NCBI GenBank assembly: GCA_031279155.1
Contig: JAITJB010000253.1
Coordinates: 1-6,286, forward strand
DNA: 6,286 bases
Direction: 5' to 3'
Source: Deltaproteobacteria bacterium
GTDB taxonomy: Bacteria; Desulfobacterota; Desulfarculia; Adiutricales; Adiutricaceae
Made by a program: the position numbers and the translations under genes. The notes under the pieces were generated by a model that was given only the letters and a program-made list of their open reading frames with translations, did no database searches and was not told the DNA's origin. Positions 1 to 5,844 of this stretch are shown here, piece after piece. How positions within the stretch are numbered: position 1 is the first letter of the stretch; every line of letters starts with the position of its first letter.

Positions 1-440
1 GAGCAGGTAAAGATGGACTTAAGGATTTCCTTAACCGTCGTCTTACCAACCGATCCGGTCACGGCGGCTAGCTTGGGTTTTACTAGCCTGCGGACAGCTA
101 AGGCCAGCTGACCTAAGGCCTCTAAAGTGTCGCTTACCCGGATAAGGGGGCCGTCTAAAGAGGCTGCCGGGGAGTCTTTATTTACAACCGCCGCCAAGAC
201 TCCGGCCTTTAGAGCGCTACTTACAAAATCGTGACCATCAAAATGCTCGCCCTTAAGAGCGATAAAGAGATCGCCTGGGCAACCGGCCCGGCTATCGGTA
301 GTCACGGCTAAAACCTTAGACTCCCAAGGGGCGGAAAAATCCTCTAGCCCAGGGGCCACCTCCAAGAAGGCGGCTATCTGAGCGAGCGAGAGTCCTAAGC
401 GTCCAAAGCCAGGACCACTTTTGAGATCTCCTTGGACCAT
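1..440 (-). CDS. murF: UDP-N-acetylmuramoyl-tripeptide--D-alanyl-D-alanine ligase MurF (N-terminal part, cut by window edge)
   Basis: MurF is the cytoplasmic ATP-dependent ligase that joins D-Ala-D-Ala to UDP-MurNAc-tripeptide, the last step in making the soluble peptidoglycan precursor. Only the first 146 residues are in the window; the family is usually about 450 to 480 residues. My translation shows the Mur N-terminal substrate-binding domain with TDSR at residues 48-51 and GDLFIALKGEHFDGHDF at 56-72, then the ATP-binding P-loop TGSVGKTT at 128-135, typical of MurF. The ATG at 440-438 follows the murE stop after one base (TAATATG), so translation is probably coupled to murE; only a weak upstream Shine-Dalgarno is seen (TAGG, 455-452). 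No other in-frame start precedes the conserved region, which begins near residue 16. The reading frame is open to base 1, so this is a truncation by the window and not a broken gene. Confidence 0.93.
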   Translation of the reverse strand, partial: MVQGDLKSGPGFGRLGLSLAQIAAFLEVAPGLEDFSAPWESKVLAVTTDSRAGCPGDLFIALKGEHFDGHDFVSSALKAGVLAAVVNKDSPAASLDGPLIRVSDTLEALGQLALAVRRLVKPKLAAVTGSVGKTTVKEILKSIFTC

Positions 441-441
441 A

Positions 442-1986
442 TTACAACCGGCCTATTTCCTTTAAAGCTGCGGTCACTTCCTCGACATCATCAAATTTTA
501 TTTTTTTTCGCCCTATAATCTGATAGTCCTCGTGCCCCTTACCGGCCACCAAGACTAAGTCGCCCCTATTCATAAGCTTTACGGCTAGCTTAATGGCCTT
601 CCTTCTATCGGGCTCGATAATGAAGCGGCCCTTTAGCCATGATGATATTTTTTTACCCTCTGAAAGCTCTCCGGCCTTTAAACCCTCAAATTCTGAGCTA
701 TTAATGGGTTCTAAACCTAACGACGTCAGGCCCACAGCTGTTTCATTTATGATAGCCATCGGATCTTCGGTCCTAGGGTTATCAGAGGTCAAGATGGCTA
801 GATCGGAGAGTCTTCCAGCTTCTGATCCCATGAGCGGCCTTTTACCGCGATCGCGGTCGCCGCCGCAGCCAAATATAACAATCAAATGCTCAGGCTCTAA
901 GGCTCTGACGGACTCTAAGGCCCCGGCTAAGGCCCCGGGGGTGTGGGCATAATCGACCAAAACAAGATACTCATCGCCTACTCTCTGGAGTCTTCCCGGA
1001 GCCCCTTGGGCGATCTCTAAGGCCTCGATGATGATTTCTTTATCAATTCCCAATTCTCTAGCCATGGCCAGAGCGGCCAGGACGTTTAAGACATTGAAGC
1101 GGCCCAAAAGTGGGGAGCGAAGCCTTATGGGGCCTTCCGGCGTTAGGGCCGTAAAAGCTAGGCCGCAAAAGGCTAAATCTATTTCTACCCCACGGTAGTT
1201 GGCCTTTTCACTTAAGCCAAAGCTTACGGCTTTACTTCCAAGCTCGGAAAATAGTCTAGAGCCGTATTGGTCATCAATACCTACGACCATGCAGCCTGAG
1301 ACCTTTAGGTTTTCGGTAAAGAGTTTTTTCTTGGCCTGGTAGTACTCCTCCATGGTCCCATGAAAATCTAGGTGATCTCGCGAGAGGTTGGTAAATAAGG
1401 CCCCGTCAAACCTCAGATCATTAACCCTACCTAAGGCCAGGGCGTGGGAGGAGACTTCTAAGACCACGCGCTCGCAGCCGCCATTAACCATGCTAAGTAG
1501 AGTGCGGTACAAAAGCGGGCCCAAGGGCGTGGTATTGGGGGCTTCGCTCCTACCCGAGGGCCATCTAAAATCAACTGTACCGATGACGCCGGTTTGCTGG
1601 CCATAAGTTTTTAAGATGGCTTCCAGTAAGTAGCTAACCGTACTTTTGCCATTTGTCCCGGTTAAGCCTATGAGAGATAATTTTTCATCGGGCCGCATGT
1701 AGATCTCGCGAGCCGCCGACCCCATGACATTTTGAAATCTACTGTCATCAACAAGTAGCCTTGGACCGATTTCCGGCATATCGGGCGGGCTCAGTAAGAC
1801 AGCTGCCGCGCCATTTTTTAAAGCGCTATCAATAAAGTTTCGGCCGTCTAAATTGGCCCCTTTGACCGCCGCAAACATCTCCATCGGTAAAATCTCACGG
1901 CTATCCTCGCGGATACCCGTGATTTCAGGGTCGCTTCCCCCTAGGGGTTTAAGATCGAGAATTTTAGCTAATTTACTGAGCTTCAC
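442..1986 (-). CDS. murE: UDP-N-acetylmuramoyl-L-alanyl-D-glutamate--2,6-diaminopimelate ligase MurE
   Basis: MurE is the cytoplasmic ATP-dependent ligase that adds the third peptide residue to UDP-MurNAc-L-Ala-D-Glu. The 514-residue product has the full Mur ligase layout: N-terminal UDP-binding domain (about 1-100), P-loop GTNGKST at 110-116, NTTP at 151-154, EVSSHAL from 177, TNLSRDHLDFHGT from 199, the probable carbamylated lysine in YYQAKKKLF (K219), GRFNVLN near 295, VDYAHTPGAL from 344, and GKGHEDYQ from 482. DNPR at 402-405 is the signature of enzymes that use meso-diaminopimelate rather than lysine. The start is GTG at 1986-1984, overlapping the ftsI TGA stop as GTGA; no good Shine-Dalgarno precedes it, which suggests translation by reinitiation after ftsI. 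Compared from memory with E. coli MurE, about 25 extra residues lie between DNPRTEDP and DRRKAI (roughly 424-457). All catalytic motifs are present, so the gene should be functional. Confidence 0.97.
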   Translation of the reverse strand: MKLSKLAKILDLKPLGGSDPEITGIREDSREILPMEMFAAVKGANLDGRNFIDSALKNGAAAVLLSPPDMPEIGPRLLVDDSRFQNVMGSAAREIYMRPDEKLSLIGLTGTNGKSTVSYLLEAILKTYGQQTGVIGTVDFRWPSGRSEAPNTTPLGPLLYRTLLSMVNGGCERVVLEVSSHALALGRVNDLRFDGALFTNLSRDHLDFHGTMEEYYQAKKKLFTENLKVSGCMVVGIDDQYGSRLFSELGSKAVSFGLSEKANYRGVEIDLAFCGLAFTALTPEGPIRLRSPLLGRFNVLNVLAALAMARELGIDKEIIIEALEIAQGAPGRLQRVGDEYLVLVDYAHTPGALAGALESVRALEPEHLIVIFGCGGDRDRGKRPLMGSEAGRLSDLAILTSDNPRTEDPMAIINETAVGLTSLGLEPINSSEFEGLKAGELSEGKKISSWLKGRFIIEPDRRKAIKLAVKLMNRGDLVLVAGKGHEDYQIIGRKKIKFDDVEEVTAALKEIGRL

Positions 1987-4124
1987 GGCGATACCGAATC
2001 GAAGACCACACGGGCCATATCCCCGGTCGAGACCAGGGCGCCCATGGCTGGCTCCTGATATTTTGCTACCCCGCTGCCGTAGTACTCTAAGGTCAGCCGG
2101 TATTTACTTAAGAGATCTAAGACCTCGCGCATGGTTAGCCCGCTGAGATCGGGCATGAGGCCGCTAGAGTTTGAAGCCTCGCTAGAAATCGGCTCCATTA
2201 GATTTTCAGCCGTCTGCGGCTGTTCAAACTCGATCTCGCTGCGGCCGGTCCAAGTGGGGTCACTTGCTAACGATGGGATGGGACCATGACCCTTAGAGTC
2301 CTTGATGTTAACCCTAACTTGATTGTAGGCCGATTCCGAAGACATAACCCCGGGGGCCCCTACGGAAGCTTTGATGGCCGTGGGCCATTGGGGCCGGAAA
2401 TCATCAGCCTGTGGGTCAACCGGGGGCACGCCTAAGATAGGTAGGGCTTGCCTCATGATCTCCCTAAATACCGGCGCGGCCACTTCGCCGCCGTGATAGC
2501 GCGGCCAGGGTTCATCTAACACAACAAGAACGCAAAGTTGGGGATCCTTATAGGGGGCCACCCCAACAAAAGAAGCGATATATTTATCTTCTGAGTACTT
2601 TCCAGCGCCCGTTACGTATTTTTGACTTGTACCCGTCTTACCTGATACCGGGTATTCGGCGATGTCAGCCCTACGGCCAGTACCATTTTTCATGGCCGCC
2701 ATGCGCATCATGGCCAAAACTTGTCTGGCCACCAGGGGGGACACCACCTGGCGGACGATCTGCGGCGGATGGTTTTCAATGACCTTAAGATCGGCGTCGA
2801 TGACCCTGGTTACCAGATTTGGGCGCATTAAGACGCCGTCGTTAGCCAGAGCGCTGGTGGCCATGACTAATTGAAGGGCCGTTACCGATAATCCTTGTCC
2901 AAAGGCAATATTTGCTGCATCAATTATATGCCAATTCTTAGGCGGCCTCAGGCGCCCGGCTGATTCCCCGGCCGGATAGCTAAGGCCAGTTTTTTGACCA
3001 AAGCCAAAAGCGCTCAAGTAGTGGTGGAGCCGAACAGAGCCCAAGCGCTCGCCAATTTTTGAGGCCCCAATGTTGGAGGATTTTTCGACAATCTGGCTGA
3101 CAGTCAGATCGCCGTAAATGCCGGTATCGCGGATGGGTTGATAGCCGTCAATTTGGTAGATGCCGTTTTCGCAAAAAAAGATCGATTCCGGTGTGACCAG
3201 GCGGTCTTCTAAAGCCGCAGCCACGGTAAAGATTTTAAGGGTGCTGCCGGGCTCGATGGGATCGGTTAGGACCATATTGCGGCGGGTAGCCGTTTCCGAG
3301 GCCGAATAGTTATTGGGATCAAAAGTTGGGTAGACAGCTGAGGCTAAGATTTCCCCGGTGCTAGGCCTGACGATCATGGCCATGCCGCTCTTGGCGTTGG
3401 TCTCCTCTACGGCCCGGCTAATTTCGCGCTCAGCTATGTTTTGGAGCCTTAAGTCCAAGCTCAGCATGACGGAGGCCCCTTTGGGCTGCTCGAGCACCTG
3501 GTTTGAGGAATCTAAGATCAGGCGGCCTAGACCGTCGCGCTTGACCTCAATGGTGGTCGTTTGGGCCACCAGCTTTTCTTCTAAGGCTAATTCCAAGCCC
3601 TCGAGCCCGTTACCATCGCGGCCCACGAAACCCAAAAAATGGGCGGCCAAGGTCCCGTTGGGGTATACGCGGCGGTATTCCTTCTTAAGGCCCACCCCCT
3701 CAAGTAACCCTTTCTTTTTCAAAGCCCGCAGAGCCACTGACTCATTTAAGTTTAGATGCCGCTTAATATAGGCCGTGTTCTTAAGCTTCTCCATTTTCGA
3801 GCTGAGCTCTTCGAAGTCAATGTCTAAAGCCGTGAACAATTGATAGAACGTTTCCCCGCGATTTTTTATGGTTTTGCCGTCAGCGTAGACCGAGTCTACG
3901 GCCACCGAAGTGGCTAGTTTTTCCCCGTGGCGATCGAAAATATCGCCGCGCACGTAGTCAATCTTGTAGTTTCTTGTCGTTGCTCTCTTGGACTTGGCCA
4001 CAAGTTCGTCGCGCTCTAAAACTTGCAAACGCCAGGCCTGGGCGATAACGCACATAAAGCCGACAATGATGATACCGAGAACTATGAGAAGTCGGTTTTT
4101 AAATATCTCAGGATTGTATTTCAT
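1983..4124 (-). CDS. ftsI: Septal peptidoglycan D,D-transpeptidase FtsI (PBP3-type) with C-terminal PASTA domain
   Basis: FtsI is the class B penicillin-binding protein that cross-links septal peptidoglycan, anchored in the inner membrane with its catalytic domain in the periplasm. The 713-residue protein has a short cytoplasmic N-terminus, one membrane segment (about 11-30), and a pedestal domain opening with RGDIFDRHGEKLA at 59-71. The transpeptidase domain carries the serine motif S294-T-L-K297 (in EPGSTLK), the SxN motif S349-S-N351 and K496-T-G-T499. After GVAPYKDPQLCVLVV (521-535) comes a linker rich in Pro, Ser and Glu (about 562-655), then a single PASTA domain (about 656-712, starting MPDLSGLTMREVLDLL). 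PASTA domains are known from Gram-positive PBP2x and SpoVD and, to my knowledge, from deltaproteobacterial FtsI; E. coli FtsI lacks one. The ATG at 4124 has a Shine-Dalgarno AAGGTG five bases upstream. The TGA stop overlaps the murE start. Confidence 0.96.
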   Translation of the reverse strand: MKYNPEIFKNRLLIVLGIIIVGFMCVIAQAWRLQVLERDELVAKSKRATTRNYKIDYVRGDIFDRHGEKLATSVAVDSVYADGKTIKNRGETFYQLFTALDIDFEELSSKMEKLKNTAYIKRHLNLNESVALRALKKKGLLEGVGLKKEYRRVYPNGTLAAHFLGFVGRDGNGLEGLELALEEKLVAQTTTIEVKRDGLGRLILDSSNQVLEQPKGASVMLSLDLRLQNIAEREISRAVEETNAKSGMAMIVRPSTGEILASAVYPTFDPNNYSASETATRRNMVLTDPIEPGSTLKIFTVAAALEDRLVTPESIFFCENGIYQIDGYQPIRDTGIYGDLTVSQIVEKSSNIGASKIGERLGSVRLHHYLSAFGFGQKTGLSYPAGESAGRLRPPKNWHIIDAANIAFGQGLSVTALQLVMATSALANDGVLMRPNLVTRVIDADLKVIENHPPQIVRQVVSPLVARQVLAMMRMAAMKNGTGRRADIAEYPVSGKTGTSQKYVTGAGKYSEDKYIASFVGVAPYKDPQLCVLVVLDEPWPRYHGGEVAAPVFREIMRQALPILGVPPVDPQADDFRPQWPTAIKASVGAPGVMSSESAYNQVRVNIKDSKGHGPIPSLASDPTWTGRSEIEFEQPQTAENLMEPISSEASNSSGLMPDLSGLTMREVLDLLSKYRLTLEYYGSGVAKYQEPAMGALVSTGDMARVVFDSVSP

Positions 4125-4204
4125 AGCCGCACCTTTTTCTCACCAAATATCTCGCTATAGAGCTCGCTATAGATCTTGCTATAGCTCTCGCTATATCTCG
4201 CCAT
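4121..4204 (-). CDS. Possible small ORF (27 aa, tetrapeptide repeats) bridging ftsL and ftsI
   Basis: An unbroken 28-codon frame fills the whole ftsL-ftsI spacer. Its ATG (4204-4202) follows the ftsL TAG with no gap (TAGATG) and its TGA (4123-4121) overlaps the ftsI ATG as ATGA. The predicted peptide begins MAR, then has four tetrapeptides, YSES, YSKI, YSEL and YSEI, then a decayed fifth (FGEK) and the tail KVRL. In a helix the aromatic at every fourth position (4, 8, 12, 16, 20), next to I11, L15 and I19, would make a one-sided hydrophobic stripe. I know of no family with this sequence. The role most in keeping with the layout is translational: ribosomes ending ftsL could restart here and be delivered to ftsI. 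A chance open frame is the main alternative, because a 12-bp repeat keeps every stop-free frame open; no strong Shine-Dalgarno is seen. Confidence 0.3.
   Translation of the reverse strand: MARYSESYSKIYSELYSEIFGEKKVRL
4130..4135 (-). promoter_or_regulatory. Ribosome binding site of ftsI
   Basis: AAGGTG (minus strand) with a five-base spacing to the ftsI ATG at 4124-4122, preceded by a run of A. It is the clearest sign that ftsI can start its own translation despite the repeat-filled spacer, and it lies inside the 3' end of the small ORF at 4204-4121. Confidence 0.7.
4151..4198 (+). repeat. 12-bp tandem repeat, four units, in the ftsL-ftsI spacer
   Basis: Plus-strand units are CTCGCTATAGAG (4151-4162), CTCGCTATAGAT (4163-4174), CTTGCTATAGCT (4175-4186) and CTCGCTATATCT (4187-4198), followed by a weak fifth (cgccatctactc). 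The core CTNGCTATA is conserved in all four and most changes fall in the last three bases. The array holds short palindromes (CTATAG three times, GAGCTC, AGATCT), so weak hairpins are possible, but no stable terminator stem followed by a T run is seen. It looks like recent duplication by slippage. Confidence 0.9.
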
Positions 4205-4663
4205 CTACTCGATGATCTCGATTTGTCCATCTTTGGGGCTAACTAAGCCAAGGGACTCGATGGCAATAAACTCCAAATCCTCCAAGACGGTTAGCCTAGC
4301 CATCTCGGCTTTGAGCTCGCGGTTGAGCTCATTTAATTCGACCTTTTCGTCAGTCAATCTTGAGACTTCCCGGCCAAGTTGGTTGTGCCTCATGGCTAGA
4401 GTTGTCTTAAACCACAAGCCTAAAATTAAGACTACCAAGATAGCCGCTAAGATGGCGAAAGCCCGGGGGGGTATGCGCTCAAGGCGCTCGGTGGGTTCTA
4501 AGGGCTGGTTAGTATCGCCGGTCAGTATTGAGCTTGCAGCTTTGGCTTCGGCTCTTTGACTCTTAATCTTAGCCTGAGTTTTTTTCCAACCAGGATTGGC
4601 CGCCCTTTGGGATACGGTAGTGACCGGTCGGTTGATGACCGGACCATGAGGCTTTTGGCTCAT
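4205..4663 (-). CDS. ftsL: Cell division protein FtsL
   Basis: FtsL is a small bitopic inner-membrane protein that, with FtsB and FtsQ, links the Z-ring to the septal synthase FtsW-FtsI. The 152-residue product has a basic, Pro- and Gln-containing cytoplasmic N-terminus (about 1-66), one membrane helix (about 68-87, AFAILAAILVVLILGLWF), and a periplasmic coiled coil (about 91-124, rich in Leu, Glu and Lys). It ends with the FtsL/DivIC-like pattern of an IAIESLGLVSPKDGQI segment. FtsL is poorly conserved, so the call rests on topology, this end motif and the place between rsmH and ftsI. I chose the ATG at 4663-4661: GGGAG (4674-4670) is six bases upstream, whereas the TTG just before it (4666-4664) would be too close. 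The N-terminus is longer than in E. coli FtsL. The stop is TAG, 80 bases before ftsI. Confidence 0.88.
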   Translation of the reverse strand: MSQKPHGPVINRPVTTVSQRAANPGWKKTQAKIKSQRAEAKAASSILTGDTNQPLEPTERLERIPPRAFAILAAILVVLILGLWFKTTLAMRHNQLGREVSRLTDEKVELNELNRELKAEMARLTVLEDLEFIAIESLGLVSPKDGQIEIIE

Positions 4664-4669
4664 CAAAAT

Positions 4670-4674
4670 CTCCC
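4670..4674 (-). promoter_or_regulatory. Ribosome binding site of ftsL
   Basis: GGGAG on the minus strand, six bases before the ATG at 4663. It decides the ftsL start in favour of this ATG over the adjoining TTG at 4666. It lies in one copy of a small direct duplication (TTTGATTCGGGA then TTTGATTGGGAG, minus strand). Confidence 0.65.
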
Positions 4675-4693
4675 AATCAAATCCCGAATCAAA
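4671..4693 (+). repeat. Short imperfect direct duplication in the rsmH-ftsL spacer
   Basis: TCCCAATCAAA (4671-4681) is followed directly by TCCCGAATCAAA (4682-4693), differing by one inserted base. The copy nearer ftsL carries the ftsL ribosome binding site. With only two copies this could be chance, but it matches the repeat-rich character of the neighbouring junctions. Confidence 0.5.
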
Positions 4694-4716
4694 AGATCGA
4701 GGTGTGGAGTTAACTC

Positions 4717-5844
4717 TTACATGGCCTCAGCCCATCTGAGCTTGGCCGATCTGGCCCTTGGGTTTAGGGCTAATTCTTCCTTCGATGGGCGGATAACTTT
4801 CTTCCGATGGAGCCGCCAAGGAGTATTTCTTTCAGGCGGCCTTTTTAGGCTAGAGGGGTCAATGAACAGCTCTGAACTATCTTGCTCCTCGCCTGAGCCC
4901 CTTAAGGCTTGTTTGACCAGGCGGTCTTCTAAGGAGTGGAAGCTTATGACCACCAACCGACCGCCGGGTTTAAGGCCTAAGCGTATGTCAGATAAAAACT
5001 TACTGAGCGATTCAATCTCATGGTTAACGGCCATTCTCAGGGCCATGAACATCCTGGTGGCCGGATGGATCCTAGGGGGTGGGCCGGGCCTAAATAGGGA
5101 TCGGCGGGCTAGTTCGGCTAAGGCTGCCGTTGAGGTAAAGGGCTCTTTCTCTCTAAGTTCGACGATCTGATGGGCCAAGCGGCCAGCTGCTCTCTCTTCG
5201 CCTAAGCGCCAGAAGATTGTCTTAAGCTCATTTTCGACCCAATGGTTGACAATCTCCATGGCCTTAAGATTACTTTCAGGGTCTAGTCTCATATCCAAGG
5301 GTCCGTCAGCGGCAAAGCTCAGACCCCTTGAGCTATCGGTCAGCTGCCTTAAGCTGACCCCTAGATCGGCTAGGATCCCGTCGGCTGCGCCTAAGCCTTC
5401 TCGTTCCAAAAAAGCTACCAGATCGCGAAAGTTTAAGCGCTTAAGAATTAGCCTACTATCGCCTTGGGCCCACTTTTGGGCCCAAGCTAAGGGTTCGGGG
5501 TCAACGTCGATGGCTAATAGCCTTCCCTTATGCCCTAAAGCAGCTAAAATGGCCCGGCTATGGCCGCCGCCGCCTAAGGTAGCGTCTACGTAGAAGCCGT
5601 CAGGCTTAATTGCTAGGGCTTCTATGGATTCGGTTAAGAGGACCGGCTGATGGCCGAAAGCCTCTGACCATTGATCGTCAGATTTTACTATCGGAGAGTT
5701 TACGATCGGGGGTTTTTCGATCGGGGATTTTACGTTCGATAATTTTACGTTCGGGGAGTTTACGATCGGGGGTTTTTCTTCGGTCTGGCCCGGGTTTTGT
5801 TTTTTTCCTCTTAAGCCCCTGATTTTTTGACTGCCCTTTACCAT
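4717..5844 (-). CDS. rsmH: 16S rRNA (cytosine(1402)-N(4))-methyltransferase RsmH (MraW), with repeat-built N-terminal extension
   Basis: RsmH transfers a methyl group from S-adenosylmethionine to N4 of C1402 in the 16S rRNA decoding centre. The conserved part starts at about residue 64 (GHQPVLLTESIEAL) and continues with the SAM-binding loop DATLGGGGHS (87-96), AIDVDPEPL (111-119), DGILADLGVSLRQL (155-168), GLSFAADGPLDMRLDP (174-189), HPATRMFMALRMAVNHE (260-276), PGGRLVVISFHSLEDRLVK (293-311) and NPRARSAKLRWAE (361-373), so the enzyme looks complete. At 375 residues it exceeds the usual 300 to 320 because of about 60 extra N-terminal residues: a basic stretch (1-22), then seven pentapeptides (23-57; consensus VKSPI). 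No in-frame ATG, GTG or TTG exists between the ATG at 5844 and the conserved core, so the extension is hard to explain by a wrong start. The ATG overlaps the mraZ stop (ATGGTAA, 7 nt) and has no clear Shine-Dalgarno, suggesting coupling to mraZ. Confidence 0.95.
   Translation of the reverse strand: MVKGSQKIRGLRGKKQNPGQTEEKPPIVNSPNVKLSNVKSPIEKPPIVNSPIVKSDDQWSEAFGHQPVLLTESIEALAIKPDGFYVDATLGGGGHSRAILAALGHKGRLLAIDVDPEPLAWAQKWAQGDSRLILKRLNFRDLVAFLEREGLGAADGILADLGVSLRQLTDSSRGLSFAADGPLDMRLDPESNLKAMEIVNHWVENELKTIFWRLGEERAAGRLAHQIVELREKEPFTSTAALAELARRSLFRPGPPPRIHPATRMFMALRMAVNHEIESLSKFLSDIRLGLKPGGRLVVISFHSLEDRLVKQALRGSGEEQDSSELFIDPSSLKRPPERNTPWRLHRKKVIRPSKEELALNPRARSAKLRWAEAM
5684..5773 (+). repeat. 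15-bp tandem repeat, six clear units, in the 5' part of rsmH
   Basis: Plus-strand units are TTTACTATCGGAGAG (5684), TTTACGATCGGGGGT (5699), TTTTCGATCGGGGAT (5714), TTTACGTTCGATAAT (5729), TTTACGTTCGGGGAG (5744) and TTTACGATCGGGGGT (5759), then a degraded seventh from 5774. Units two and six are identical, and 5691-5718 matches 5751-5778 with one mismatch, so a 60-bp block was probably duplicated on top of the 15-bp array. In the rsmH frame the block gives EKPPIVNSP twice, at residues 23-31 and 43-51. A 15-bp unit keeps the reading frame whatever the copy number. Confidence 0.93.

Noticed and set aside
844..857. Perfect 14-bp palindrome ACCGCGATCGCGGT, resembling a GCGATCGC-type repeated site
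   Set aside because: It lies in the conserved MurE segment GGDRDRGK and is explained by those codons; there is only one copy in the window.
915..941. Direct repeat of ctaaggccccgg
   Set aside because: It encodes the repeated residues GALAGALE in the MurE motif after VDYAHTP, so protein sequence accounts for it.
3358..3771. Long plus-strand open frames (here 137 codons; also 4556-5170 with 204 codons and 593-952)
   Set aside because: They lie opposite clearly conserved genes (ftsI, ftsL/rsmH, murE) and their translations show no recognisable domain; they are antisense shadows.
4151..4198. CRISPR array or rho-independent terminator in the ftsL-ftsI spacer
   Set aside because: Units are 12 bp with no spacers between them, and there is no strong stem followed by a T run in the direction of transcription.
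4664..4666. TTG start for ftsL one codon upstream
   Set aside because: The GGGAG site would be only three bases away; the ATG at 4663 has normal spacing.
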